Assembly (NCBI GenBank): GCA_001931875.2
Contig: MSJH02000195.1
Coordinates: 1 to 39,598, forward strand
Origin: Byssochlamys sp. IMV 00236
Taxonomy: Eukaryota; Ascomycota; Eurotiomycetes; Eurotiales; Thermoascaceae
Direction: 5' to 3'
DNA: 39,598 nucleotides
Part shown: positions 20,810 through 34,867 of the stretch, in pieces
Position numbering within the stretch: position 1 is the stretch's first letter
Layout: each line of letters begins with the position of its first letter
Notes under the pieces: model-generated
Told to the model about the DNA's origin: nothing
Databases searched by the model: none
Seen by the model: the letters and a program-made list of their open reading frames with translations, nothing else
Translations under genes and position numbers: made by a program

Positions 20810-22206
20810 AGATATACTTTGACATAAATAAACCATAATTTTGAATAAAACAACCTTTTTCTCCTTCTATTCTTTCACGTATCTTATAAATCCTTTCGTT
20901 GAAAATTTTGTAATCACTTTTTATTTTATTTACTTTGGATCCTTCTAATTTAGTATCAATCTCATATTCTGGATCGGAATAGTTTTTGTGCCTTTTTAGT
21001 TTAACCAATTACTTTGCTTTTACATTTTATAACTTCATTACTTATTTGATCTGTTAAAGATCTGGTGGTCACTATCTTATTTTTATCTGATAAACTATAA
21101 CAATCGAGTGTAACAATTTCTTTCTCTATCAGTGCGTCTAAACTCCTTTTGTTTTTATAACCAAGGCGCCATCTTCACGTAACTGTTGAAATATACTTTA
21201 AAAGAGTTAAGAACGTTTGAAGTAGAAAATAAGCAGTTACATCAGTTGCATAAGAAGATATAAGCCTTCACATAAAACTTTGTATCGGCTATTATTAAAG
21301 TTTCATCTATTTCTCCTCCAATATATATTGTTCTTGCATGAGAGTATGGACTTGCCAAAACAAAAGAAAAGCTCTTTATTAAAAATACTATCTGACTATT
21401 GAATATATGAACTGTAAAATGCTCTCAAGAGTTTTGCTCGACCTTGACAGGACATTTCAAAAATCATTTTCCCTTAATATCAAAAGTTGTCAATTGGGAA
21501 CAGAATTACTTGTTAAAACAGGGGCACCAACAGAACAAACACAAGCTCTGCAACTATAATATATCTTATATTCACCAAAAAGATGTATTCTTGTTTTTAT
21601 TTCTTTGTAATTCCTGCAAATCGTGAAGGGGGACATAATAACGTGGTTAATTGTTCAACTACAGAAATTGTTGTCTGTTTACTGATACGATCAGTGACAG
21701 TTAATACAGCCTATAAAATAATAAAGTGTTTCATCATTTCTTTTCTCTTTTCTTTTCTCTTGAATAAACAAGTTATCAACTAGGCATGTAGTCAAGGTTC
21801 AACATCTTGGGTAACAGTTATAATATCTTGTGATATTTCACACTCATATTTTTTTATAGCTTTGCTTATTTGGGGGGTTCTTATTATGATGGATTGCGGT
21901 TCTCCTTCCTATACCGCTCCTGCATTGTCCTGTAGTGGGAGCACTGCACAGAGCAGTTCACTTGCTATCCCACATGTCTCTTTTGGATGGCCGTGCTTAC
22001 CCTTTACACGTTTTATCCACACAAGTGAATAAAGTTTAATTAAACAATGCAACTCTTGAATATTTTGCATAAGTGACAACTTGTCATTTAAGGTTCAAAC
22101 TTGTAGCAATAAAAGAGAAAGAGAGAGAGAACAACAGTATGCAATAAGGATATTTTATGTATATTTATCAAATAAAATGTGTATATAAAACATATATATA
22201 TGATAT
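20810..22206. other. Spacer with possible coding relics, right arm
   Basis: Mirror of 17393-18789. It starts with the hydrolase AATAAA (20827-20832). On the plus strand a frame at 21407-21559 could encode 50 residues (MNCKMLSRVLLDLD...) but has no recognised family. Nothing else could be assigned. Confidence 0.4.
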
Positions 22207-24836
22207 CTATTGCTGTTGACCATAGCCAAAAGTGGTGTTGTGGTGTTGATTCACAGAATCTAGTAACTGCTGCTGCTGTTGATTTATTGAGAGTTCATTG
22301 TTTTGTTGTTGTTGTTGTTGTTGTTGTTGCTGTTCAACCATACCAGCTGGAGAAAATGATAGCATATGATTTGGTGGGGTATAGGACTTATTTACGGGTG
22401 AAGAGGCTTGACTTTGTAACATTGTAAAGTTTTGTTGTTGTTGTGGTACAGGTGGATGTGGAGAATTGGGAAGTGATGGAGTTTGCACAGGGAGAGGTGA
22501 GTGCTGTATCGGGCTGTTTAAATAATCGACCTGAATATGACCTGGCATATTGCTGCTAAAGGGTGTCGAATTGGTTGAAGTCGCAGCAGGACTTACTCCA
22601 GAATATTGAATGCTACTATTAGGTGTAGAAAACATCGTCGTCGGAGACTCTTCATGCGTCTTTTCATGCTTCCTAAGGGAACGCGCATGATAATAAGATT
22701 TTCCACAGTTCTTCACATAGCAAGTGTAAGGTCGAACATTTGAATGGGTCTTTATATGCGTCGTAAGAGAGTCTGGTCGAGAAAATTTCTTGCCACAGCC
22801 GTCTTGCGTACAAACAAATGGTCTTTCGCCTGTATGAGTGCGAAGATGATTGTACATCTTGTGTCTCTTTGTAAATGGTTTTTCTTTTCTAGGACAGTTT
22901 TCCCATTCACAAGAATATGAAGCCTAAACAAAAAGTTAATGGAGATAAGCTTATTTTTCTCTCTTTTTTCTTACTTTTCCGCTTCCGACGTGCTCCGTAT
23001 TGATATGTGTTATAAGCTTTTGCAGCTCATCCAGATAGATACCACAATCTCTCCACTTGCATTGCATCTTTTCTGTTTTTGGTTCCTCTTCTACTACCGA
23101 TTCTTCCTCTTCCTCTTCTTCTTCATCTACAGTCGACTTATCTTCGTCTACAGTGGCACTATCTGGTTTTGATTCTTGGTTATCAGATGGACTAGCCTCT
23201 TCTTCCTCGCCCTTTTCCTTATTGTCAGAGTTGTCATTTTGTATTTTCTCAGTCTCAAGCTCAATAAGTCTCGAAATCAGCTGTGCTCTCGTCAGCCCTT
23301 CATAATCCTTGGCACTGACAGCCGAAGCACTCTGCACCATACCCAACTCCTGAGGTGTAGGTGGTGGAGGAATCTTGATGGTTCCTAACGACTTCTTTTG
23401 CTGATCAATGAACGCTTTCCTTTCTTCACTTCGAGTAAACGGCTGAGCAGGAACAAGAACAACAGCAGATCGAGGCGAAGATGATAATGCGGGTATGTCC
23501 TTGGTGTCAATACTCAGGACGGGCGGTTGACCGTTTGAGACAGTGTGTCTTCTCGACTTTTTGCGTTCAATCAGCGTAGGTTGGCCCGTAGCTGGTCTCT
23601 TGTTACTTTCATGAACAAAGTTGGTACGATGTATATGTTGATGAAAGATGGCATTCTGTAAAGAAGAAGTGGGAGTAGCAACAGGGGTAGTAGTAGCAGT
23701 CGTGTTGCCATTTGCGTGTGCCAAGTTATTTACAAGAGATGGATTAGGAGAAGAAGGACTTAGCATGGACATTTGAGAGAGAACGACATGAGGTGTTTCT
23801 TGAGAAGGGGCGGTTGGCGGCTGCCCAGGTTCATTATTCATTAAGAACTGATGCTGTATAGGCATTGATTGCGACTGTGGTTGTACTGATTGTGCTGATT
23901 GCTGTGACTGCAATATATGCTCATTGACTACTTGTTGATGTTGTATGATGGCATACTGTTGAGCTATTTGTTGAGCCATCACTTGCTGAGCAGCAGCAGC
24001 CACACGCTCTTGGTGCTCTTCTAACGTAGATTGAGCTTGGCTTGGAACAGTATGAGCATGTTCAAGCGTACGTTGAGAAGGAACAATAGGATGATGCTCT
24101 ATATTCGGTTGAGCAATGATACCAAACGAAGATTGTTGTTGTTGCTGTTGTTGTTGTTGAGTTGGTAAATGAGAGGAAATCTCTTGTAACTGCATCGAGA
24201 CCTGTGGCTGTATCTGCTGAATGTTTTGATCGTAAAACGGTGACTGGTTTAAATGGATAGGGGGTGATGAAGAATTGATAAACATATTACCATGTGGTAA
24301 TACCAAGCCATTATTATTAATTAGCTCATTAGTGGCCTCGTTCGATACCATGGAGCCTACAGGGTTTGTTGGCGATGCATGATTTGGAACAGATAACTGA
24401 GGAGAGGATAATTGGCTTTGGTCAGCCTAGTAAACAAAAACGCGCAAAGGTGTGAATAGGCGAAATAAAATTAAATCGCAGTATAAATACTTACAGTCGA
24501 GATGACGTTGGAATGAATTAAGGGATTAGGTGAATCTGTCAATAAGGTAGCATGACCAGCATTAGCTAAAGTGTTTTGTTCAATGTTGATTTGATTATCT
24601 GTTGATTGTGGCATGACCGAATGAACAGAGATGACATCAGAATATAATTGAGGTAAAGGAGTAGAAGTAGCACTGCTACTATTACTATGATTTAAGCTAT
24701 TGGTATTGTTATTGTTATCTTTGGAAGAATCAATAATTGGTTTGATATCATAGGATTGATGATAATTGCAAGATATCAAATTGTTTAATTCTTGTTGCTG
24801 CTGTTGTTGCTGTTGTTGTTGTTGCTGTATGTCCAT
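22207..24836 (-). CDS. Tandem-CWCH2 zinc-finger transcription factor, right copy
   Basis: Exons in coding order: 24836-24495, 24426-22975 and 22923-22207. The 836-residue product equals the left copy, including identical glutamine tract lengths. Such tracts normally drift by slippage, so equal lengths argue for a very recent or technical duplication. Confidence 0.88.
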
Positions 24837-26015
24837 TATGATATTATCCCCGAAGGGAGCTTGATGTATTTCTTGAATGTTTAAAAGTTGATTTTCTTTC
24901 TCTTTTCGATTCGTAAGAGAAAAAATGACAGTTTCTTTTTCTTTAATAGAAAAAATTTCAAAAAGAAAAGAAAAACAAAAGAAACAATAAAATAAAGGGG
25001 TGCGGATTATTTGTAAAACGGAGCCTAAATAAACTTGTTACACTTTATGTTTCCAAGCTTCATTATTACTTCACGAGCTTACACAATTTAATTTGATAAA
25101 AGCAAATAAAGACTACCTCATTGTACAGTGTTTTCATCTCAAGTTGTCATAAGGATAAGTTTCGAACTTCTTTATCTCTTGTCCATTCTACAGATGGAGA
25201 CCCCGCTGTACTTTTTTATTCAGGAATAAGTGTGACGTTTTTTCATCTACCCTTCCTTTACACTCTTTTACCGTACGTTTTTTTCTTCTTCTCTAGTCAT
25301 GTCTATCGTATTCAACACTTTCGATAATCCCATCAATTGGGTTTATCAGAGTCTTTGAGTCATCCTCTATTGGTGGTGTTACGAAGGCCAAGTACGAAGT
25401 CAAGCATGTATACTGAAAAGCTATATACATTCATCTTGGAGTTTCTCTTGTTTGATGATTGTATATTTAATAAAGATGACGATACTTTCAAAAGGCTACT
25501 ATCAGGTGAATGATTTTGGGCCCGTTTATGGAAACAGTGTCTCGCGCGGATCTGGTATAATATTACATTCGGATGATACCATATCTTCAAATTGCAAATC
25601 TGTAGGGGGTAAAGAATAAAGATAGTTTTAAGAATCATCTCAATCCCCTTTGTCGTATGAGTTTACTATAAATCTAAGAATGAACAATACATACAGACTG
25701 ACCACAAAACACGTTATTAACACATATAATGCGACATGCTCAACTCTCATTGGTCATCTGAATGACTTGCAAAATGAAAGAAGTTTGCTCAAATATTGAA
25801 AAGACCTGTTTGGTTTCTCCTCAGAGTATGATTCTGATGATATAAATTAGTTGAATAATAATAACCTGCTTATTTTGATCTTCAATTAAGCCACTTAAAA
25901 TGCTTATATAAAGGGGAGAGATCATTTATCTTTCTTGTTCTTTATTGGATACATTTCTAATCCATTGATATAGTATATTTTGTATTATAAAGCGAAACTA
26001 CACTTATTAAAGATT
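24837..26015. other. Spacer upstream of the zinc-finger gene, right copy
   Basis: Mirror of 13584-14762, with no recognised gene. The small plus-strand frame MTILSKGYYQVNDFG... lies at 25476-25619 (47 residues). Confidence 0.4.
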
Positions 26016-27672
26016 CTAGATGACTTTCTTGGCCAATTCTTTTGTATCGTCTATTTGCTTGTTAGTATCATAAGATGGCTGTTATTGGCATTTACCCTTG
26101 TTTGTATTCCCCTTTTCTGTATCATTATCTGCATCAACCAAATCATCTGAATCTGAATCTTCATCGTCTCCAATAACATAAGGCACAGAATTGGTTGCTT
26201 GTGTCGTATGAGCATCTTTCTCCTCTGGCTTAGCAGGTGGCGCCGCATTTAATCTGACCTCTATTATATAACAATCTCTTTATTCTTTTTCTTTTTCTTT
26301 TTTTTTTCTTCAAAAAGTTACCTTCATAGTCATATTCATCTAGTTCCAATGGCGACTTGGGTGCAATAACTACCGTTGGGCCACCTTGCTTTCTGACAGG
26401 CATTTGAGGGGGTTGAGGTTCGTTTCGTTCTGATGTTTGCCGTCTTCTTATAGCTTCTACATTTAAAGCATAAGAACTCTCTGATGACATATCAAGGTAA
26501 ATATTACCCAATTCCTCTTGTTCTGCAAGTTGCCTAGCGAAATCTTCGTCTGCCCTAAGTTGTTCATCTGGTGTGGAGGTATGTATAGACATATTTCCTG
26601 CAGGTGGATGTACATGAATTACATCATTATCTATAAACGTCAGCTGTCACTCCCTTGCATTCTATTTTCTTGTCACTCACTCTTTTCGCTATTTTGTCTT
26701 TTGATGATGTTCGTCTTTGTATATACATCATAATCTGACAAGTGAAGTGCTGATATATCTCCCGTCAAAAGATCATCTCCATCATCACTTGGTAATCCCC
26801 TACCAACAACAAAAAAAGATTAAGCAAACTCGGCTTCAACAGTATCTCCACACACACACACGTTACTTGTAGTGAGCATTAGTTGTCGGTATTGATGATC
26901 CACCAGCTGATGGATTTGAATTAAAACTGTTGTTATTTCTGGAAGCTTTGAATTGGTTATAGAGATCAAGTACTTTTCGTTTAGCAGCTGCATACATGTT
27001 AGTAAGAAAGGTATAATTATCTTGTTTTCCCTTTACCATTGCCTGCTTCCTTTACTTTTTCTTTTATAATTGGCAATTCCTCTAATATAATGTATTTATA
27101 TTTCATTATTGTTCCATATATCTATTTTACCTTGAAGATTGAAAATGGAATCTTGTTCACTTCTTTCTTGGTCTTGTCTCACAGGTTGTTGTTGACGACC
27201 TAACGGCTATGAGATAAAAAGCCCTCTTCTCTCTTTGTTATCTCTTACGTTGTCTGGCTCTTAATTCATCTTCCATAGCCAATTTCTTGGCAAACTCTTC
27301 ATCCAACCGAAGTTGTTCTTCTAACGTTGTCGCTTGTGGTTGCTCATAGTAAGTATAAGGTGCACTAGTATTTGTCTGAGGTCGTGGAGGCATAGGAGGA
27401 GGTGTAGGTTGGTAATTGGGATCAGACATGCCTAATAATACTTCAAACGATGATTCGACATTACCATTCTGTGTTTGAAGTATGGCCTCAATAATATCTA
27501 CATCAATATCAGGAAATGCTTCTTTTAATGTTGAAACATTCTCTGGCAGCTGCTCATTCACAGGAACAGCTTGTTGTTGTTGATGTCCTGAATGGGCTTC
27601 TTCAGTCAAATGAACAGATTCTTCCGTGTTTTCAAAACCTCTTGTATCTTGTACTTTGGTTTGCTCTGACAT
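26016..27672 (-). CDS. CUE-domain ubiquitin-binding protein, right copy
   Basis: Exons in coding order: 27672-27249, 27199-27131, 27081-27037, 26987-26867, 26799-26681, 26630-26322, 26260-26096 and 26050-26016. The product has 428 residues with the same CUE domain, paired acidic motifs and YEEV site as the left copy. All splice sites are preserved. Confidence 0.82.
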
Positions 27673-27788
27673 ATGCTGTTAATTGTTGCTTAATACAAAG
27701 ACCAAAAAATAAATAAAGAAGAGAGAAAAAGGAAAATCATGCTTTCATAAAAACTCGTGCAGTTTGAAACTCCACAACTTTATTTTCT

Positions 27789-30700
27789 TTAACCAGAAGG
27801 CTTTTGTCGTGTTGTATCATACATGCGAATCAGTCTTGATTGATCATTGTCGTTCTGTGCAAACGCAAACCCTCTTGATTGTTTAAGTCGTTGAATCTTG
27901 CGTACCTTGTTCACCGCACGACGGAATCGATCCATACGAGGTCGATAATCAGGAAGGTTGTATTTCTGTATTTCTTGTATATAATGGTAACTTTGTGGTC
28001 TATACATACGCTTGACACTAGGAAACATGTGAATATCTTAAATGTTGGAATATTCAACTTACTATTTCCACAAATAATCTCGAAGGACACACATCAAGGG
28101 AACAATGATGAAAAATAACCAGTAGCTTATGTTTCCAAACAGTTCTGGAATAATGCCATAGTATTCCATAAAGATGTCCACGGGAAGAAGTGGGCCAACA
28201 TAGGATACAAGTGGTAAAAAGATAAACCAAATGACCATTGATCCTGGAATAGCAATAAATGTGTACTTTGTCCAAATACTACAAGAAATAAGTATTTCTT
28301 TTTTGAGCAAAAGCACACTTACTCTGTGATCAAGGCAGCCTTCCAGAGAATAGTTGCTAACGTAGCCGTAAATATCGTTGTTCCAACCCACCACTGCCCT
28401 CCAGAATGTCCATTGGTAAATACAGAATCATCTGCAAAAGCAGCCATGCCCAAAAAATAGAGCATCTACAGCAACTTTTAGTTTTTTTTTTTTTTCTTCA
28501 ACTAACAACTTACAGCAGAGTGATATACCGCATTAAATATCCAACCCCAAAACCGCTTTTGATTAAAGAATTCGTTACGTTGACCAAGGGTGTACATTTG
28601 TGGGTACTTGTCTAATAGTCTAGCCGAAGTAAACTGGTCAAACACACCGATCGCCATGGGTGGTAAAAAGGTAAAGAAGACATTAAAGCAAGACATGGTC
28701 CACGATTCGTATAATGTCTGTCCTGAAAATCCATTAAAGATAGCATACTACAACTACAACTAAGTTTCAAAGCACCTAATTTTATATCTATCTCTCTTAC
28801 CCAGAACTGTGTCAAATACATGGCTACGTTTTTATAAAAGTAAAAAAAGATCATCTTGCTCAGGCGCTGATATGCCCATGCACCATGAACCAAAAGAAGC
28901 TTTCTCAAGAACCTGAATTGGGATATAGCAAAGTCAGCACTTCGAGCAGCTTGCAGACCTTCGACACCACTGATGCCTACACCAACATGAGCAGCCTGAA
29001 TCATGGACACGTCATTCGCACCATCACCAATCGCTAGCAAGATGGATTTTGAAAACTTTTTTACTAGTTTGACAACAAGTGCCTTTTGTAGTGGAGATAC
29101 TCGACAACAGATCACTGCCTTACATTGTGTGGCAAGATCATAAAATGTCTTTTCTACATCTTTTTCTAGAGCAAATGTAAGCGACCTTCCTTCAATGACA
29201 AGGGCCAGTGGCTAATACAATGATTGTGAATGCATGTTGCCTTAAATCCTTTATCTTACTTACATCCTGTTGCATCTGCGCACTGAGTTGTCCTAGTCTT
29301 TGTTGCAGAAATTTTTTTGTCGATATTTGATCCTCTTCATTACAAACGACCAATTCCATATCCTCAGTCAATAATTTACAACTATACCCAATATTGATCG
29401 CTGTCTCCTGTCGATCCCCTGTGAGGACCCAGACCTTGATGTTGGCTTCTTGCAAGGTATGAATCGTATCAGGCACACCATCTTGCAATTTATCTTCAAT
29501 AGCCGTTGCTCCCAACAAGATCATGTCTTTTTCAATCATCTCTGCCGCATGATCCAATTCGTCTGCACGGTTGACAAGTGTCGTAGCTGCCTTGTCGTAC
29601 ATAACAGACCACTCTGTATACTCTTCATTCGATATCTCGCGCATGGCAAAACACAAGGTTCGTAAACCTTCACAAGCATAATCCTACAAGAAAATAAGCA
29701 CTTGTTTGATGGTCAATCAAAAATATTACCTCCAAATGTGAGAGAGTAGCCGAGACAAATGGGTTTGAGCCTTTTGCCAATCGCTCCAGAATGACTGTAT
29801 CAGCGCCCTTGCAATACAGTTTGATCTTACCATCGGGTCCACGAAGGACGACAGACATGCGTTTACGAGTCGAATTGAACTCACACACATTCAGGATCTG
29901 GTATTCTTCTTCGATTCCTTTACGAATGCAGTGGATCGAATGAGGTCGTCTGGCAACAAACTTGTATCCAAGCACTTCACTGGCTCCTTTCACCAGTGCG
30001 CTTTCATCAGGGGAAGAGGCTTGGTAGATGATCGTCCCGTTCTCTGTTTCGGGAATGACGGTATGGCAGGTCATCAAGGAAGTAAGAAATTCATTGATAA
30101 TATGGTTATGTTGAGATGTTCGGAGGTGCTCTTCTAGCTGTTCAAACGAGAATTGACCGTGTGCATCGTCATCTGATGTCGGTCGTTTATCTGGATCTGG
30201 GTGACTGGCATAGGATAGACCGGCGATGGAGCATTGTCGAAACTCCATTTCGTTACAGGTCAAGGTCCCTGTCTTGTCCGAAAAGACATATTCGATCTGG
30301 CCGAGTTCTTCGATCAGGCTACTGCTGCGTGCTACAGCGGGTGTGTCTGTCTTGTCATAGTAGATGTCCAAGTCATTGTCAATCATGGTCGATTGGATGT
30401 ATTTGACAATTTCCATGGTTACCATCAAACTGAGGGCCTTTACGTTAGCTTTCTCTTTGTTATATGATAGTGTTCAATTGTGTATGTGGGTATATGTGTG
30501 TATGTACCTGATGGGAATGAAACTGTTGAACAGGATCATAAATGTCAAGATATTGTATCCAACTTCCTTTCCTAATTGTGTGATGGGAACCCCCACATAG
30601 TCAAGATTAGCTCCATTTCTTGTCTAGAAAGGGGTTAGTGTGTTGAATACAAGATGAGCCCAGACACTTACAGATGTCACATAATTCCCGATAGAGCATA

Positions 30701-32139
30701 GGACGCTCATAATCACGAGCATAGCAAAGAGATAGAGAATGTTTCTATTTGTTTTTCGAGTGACGTTTGAAGCCTTTGTTGGCTTCTTGCTTGAATTGAG
30801 CATTAATTTGGTTTCATGTCCCGTAAAGATGACGATACCATAAATCCAGCTTGTGTTTCGTAACTGAGCGCCTCTTAAAAGTAGCATGTTTGGATCTAGG
30901 GGAAACCTTCTTGTATGACCGCCTTCATCCTTTGTCGTCAAGGTGCCATCGTAATTATATAAACGGTTATTGGGTTGTTCGGATTCAATGATGCCTTCAA
31001 AGGTGGCTAATTGTGCTGGAGATACCATGGTTGCAGTCACGGGTAAGGCTTGTTTGATTTTAAGATTGACTTCACTAAAAAAAACAAGGTCTATCCGATG
31101 AGGAAAAAAGTAGACATATTTATCAGATTTTTTTTTTACCCATCCAGGTTGCTTGTCTCAATATAGCATAGACCCTCAGGTTCGGAGCTACTAAGCAAGA
31201 TCAGATCGGCAGGAAAGAATTGAGCATTGTCCACTCTACAGATGTCTCCTACTTTTATTTGCCTCCAGGGCTTTTCAATAAATCGTGAGCCATCATACAC
31301 TTTGCATTTCCGAGCATTGAGTTCACTATCCGACTTGTGTACTCCCTAAGATCAAAGGAGGATGAGAGAACAGACATGGATATTATATATTACATACGAA
31401 ATCTTCAATAACTTCCTTAACCGCTGTGATCAACAAGACAATGACAAGTGGGACGAGTGTGGTGTATCTTGATGTAGGTGAAATATTGGGAATTTGCTAT
31501 GATAATAATAATACATGTCAACCACTATGTTTCCCAAAATAGATTTTTTTTTTTAAACAGAGTAAGTACCTGAATCCCGGAAATAAATAAGAAAAAGATA
31601 TTGGCTGATTTACTAAACTCTTCATACAGAAACTTGGGTAGAAAAGTAAATAGGTTATATTTGGCTGTGGATACTGCGTTGGTCATAAAATGCTGTTGTT
31701 CGTTCATTTCTGGCTTATTCACATATATCCTCCGAGGGGTTCCTTCGGGGACAGTATTTTTAGTGAACCACTGTTTCCATCGAAACGATCGTTTGTTGAT
31801 AGTTTCCTTGGTTTCCTTGGTTGTCTGAGGTGTATGTTCTAACATTTCGGTTGCTTCGGTGACATTTAACAAGTTGGCATTCGAAGAAAAAGAGTAGTCT
31901 GGAACGAAACTGATCGGCATATTATTATTTGGTTTCAACAGGCCAATACCTTCCTCATATTCTTCGGGCATTGTTCTACCGTCTTCTGAAGTATAGGCTT
32001 TTGGATGTTATTGTGTGTATTTTGTTATATGTATGGTGTGTATACCTGTTTCAAAAGAACGCACTTTTTTTATCAAGTTTGTGCGAGACTTTTCCTGACT
32101 TTCCCAGTTGAAAGGAGAAGAAGAAGAGAAACTGCTCAT
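27789..32139 (-). CDS. DRS2: P4-ATPase phospholipid flippase, Drs2-like, right copy
   Basis: Exons in coding order: 32139-32046, 31997-31570, 31496-31398, 31345-31140, 31074-30672, 30623-30508, 30429-29730, 29683-29264, 29211-28801, 28747-28514, 28465-28323, 28278-28063 and 28017-27789. The 1232-residue product is the same as the left copy, with Asp500, PISL, DGEV and RGFAF. The DGEV variant in both copies carries no independent weight, because the copies are clonal. Confidence 0.95.
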
Positions 32140-32298
32140 GAAAAGTCTATTTTTTATATATAGCAAAAAAATAACAACAGAAAAAAAAGTAAAAGAAGAG
32201 AAAAAAGGAGAAATAAAGTGATTAAATCTGATTTAGAAATATAATAGCTACTAAATCTCTCTCTCTCTCTTTGTTGTCTAGAACTCGATTTTTTAAAG

Positions 32299-33280
32299 TT
32301 ACATAATGATGACAAGGACTAATAATATGATCAACACGATGATAAGGCAACAGATACAATAACCTGACTTGGATTCTACAAAGATGTTAGCTGTTAGAAT
32401 GGTCTTCTTTTTTACTTGTACCTTCTTCCTTTTTCAAAATATCTGTCACTCGCCTCATGGCCGTCTTTAGTCTTCCTTCTGATCGATCCACTCTTTCACC
32501 CAAATCATCCAATAGACTATATATATATGTATGTACACACATATAATATGATTAGATCAATTAGGGATATAAAGTATATATACAAACATGACATGATCAT
32601 CAATCTCTCTATTCATCGTTCCTGCTATTTCTTTTAAATTGATCAAGGTACTTCCCATAGCATCCAAATGATGATCTTGTTCTTGTATCATCACCTATTG
32701 AAAAAGAGAATATGAGAACAAGAATGAGCTCATCATGTTGTTTTATACCGTCTGTTGTTGCTGTTCACTTTCAATAAATCGACTATTTTCATTTTGACGT
32801 ATCGTTTCTATAGACTTTATTAAACTTAGAAAAATAACACTCTCAGAGTATATATCTATTTTACTTGATTGGCTAAATGTTTATTATTCTTGGCTGGTGG
32901 GTTAGCCAGTGTATTTCTTATGAATTGTATCCTATTGCGTGACTTATCCAAAAACTGTCTTCTGGAAGAAAGGTCTTTTTGAGTCAAGTTAAACTGTGAA
33001 GGATTGGCTTGAGATGCCATAAAGGCTTCTTCAAGATCATCAAGATCTTGTTCAATAGCTTCTAATGCTGAACCAAGCTCATCTGCTGTCCATAGTAATT
33101 CTTGATTCTTGGGTGAAGATACAGTTTGTTGAATTCGTTTCCAAGATTCAAATAGATTGTTGGCATTAGCTAAACTGTCTTCCACTTGACTACAAGTAAT
33201 GAGTAACTTTCTTGGTCTATTGCTAATAAATAAATAAACAAAAACCTTTTAACTATCAGAAAGGGATCTTGTTCCTCCAT
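32299..33280 (-). CDS. TLG1: Syntaxin-6/Tlg1-type Qc-SNARE, right copy
   Basis: Exons in coding order: 33280-33246, 33189-32865, 32814-32749, 32694-32588, 32516-32422 and 32375-32299. The 234-residue product is identical, including Glu191 at the expected 0-layer position and the C-terminal membrane anchor. Confidence 0.9.
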
Positions 33281-33676
33281 AAAACTATAGTTTGCATAAA
33301 GCAAAAGCTCCCTAAAAATAAACAATGTGCGAATTTCAGCAGATGTAGCCTGTGTCACCTGAGGAAACTATGTGGTGAGACTAGGTGATATTTATCAAAT
33401 AAATTCATTTTCTTTTTTTTTTTTTCCACATGGAATACAAGTATATCAAACTATGATGATGATATTGTCTTTCCCTTCTTTCATTCTCGAAACTTCCATC
33501 ATCAAACAAGCAATAGAATATCTTGGACCCTTGATTCTTTTTAAGGGAACATGGTATCATTACGTAATACATGAAACATGAGCTTGTGATGCAAAATGGA
33601 CATTTGATAGATTTTTCTTTGCATTTCTTTTTTTTGTTTTTGTTTTTTGTTTTCATAAAAACCAAAGCGTGTCGTA
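33281..33676. other. Divergent promoter region between SNARE and deaminase genes, right copy
   Basis: Mirror of 5923-6318, with the same AT-rich runs. No specific element was recognised. Confidence 0.4.
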
Positions 33677-34770
33677 ATGAGATTAATCATTCGAGAAGAT
33701 TATGAAGAAGTATCTGATTTTGTAGGTAAGTGTTTATCTTAGAGCCTCTTGTTTTTATCTGATCATTGTTTCTTTAGCTACTTATATCAAAGAGCGTATC
33801 AAACAATTCAATCCTGATGAGAATCGTCCCTTCGTCCTTGGCTTACCTACAGGCTCATCTCCTATCGGTACATACAAGCGACTCGTTGATTTCCACAAGA
33901 CAGGTGAGCTTAGTTTCAAGCATGTCGTTACGTTTAATATGGATGAATACGTTGGTTTGCCTCGTGATCATCCTGAATCATATCATTCGTTTATGTGGAA
34001 GAATTTATTTATGCATGTGGATATCAATCCAGAGAATGTCCACATCTTGGATGGTAATGCTCCTGACTTGGATGAAGAGTGCAAAAAGTTTGAAGCCGAA
34101 ATTGCCAAGGTGGGTGGTATCGAGCTCTTCTTGGGTGGAATTGGTCCTGATGGCCACATTGCCTTTAACGAGCCTGGTTCTTCTCTTACATCTCGTACTC
34201 GTGTAAAGACATTGGCTTATGAAACGATTATTGCCAATGCTCGTTTCTTTGATGGTGATATATCCAAAGTACCTAAACTTGCTCTTACTGTGGGCGTAGC
34301 GTAAGTGAAATAATGTCAATAATAACTGATCTAACACATCAATAGAACTGTTATGGATGCTCGTGAAGTGTTGATCATCATCACAGGTGCACACAAGGTA
34401 TTTTTTTTTCATTGGATTCTTTTTTCCTTCTAATTTTTATATAATAGGCTATTGCATTAGCCAAGTGCATTGAAGAAGGAGTCAATCATATGTGGACTGT
34501 ATCTGCTATTCAGATGCATCCTAAGGGTCTAATTGTATGTGATGAAGATGCTACACTTGAATTACACGTCAAGGTATGAAAAGTATATCATAAATGACAT
34601 AATATTAACATAAAAACAAAAAGACTGTAAAATACTTCAAATCTATCGAACATGTTCATCATTCATTGATTGGCCCAGAGAACCTTTCGTTACAAGGAGG
34701 AGTAAAGCAATTGAAGCAAGTGATGCCTGGAGTCAATAATCATCGTCGTCCTTCTACTCCAATGGAATGA
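33677..34770 (+). CDS. nagB: Glucosamine-6-phosphate deaminase, right copy
   Basis: Exons: 33677-33725, 33778-34300, 34346-34397, 34448-34573 and 34624-34770. The 298-residue product has Asp72, Asp141, His143 and Glu148 in place. The Pfs2-like gene follows in the same direction after 97 bp. Confidence 0.95.
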
Positions 34771-34867
34771 AAAATGATACCCAATTTTTAATAAAAAGCG
34801 AGTCAAAAATAACCCGTCATTTTACTATCCTTTTTCTTTTCTTTTTTTTTTTTAAAAAAACAATATC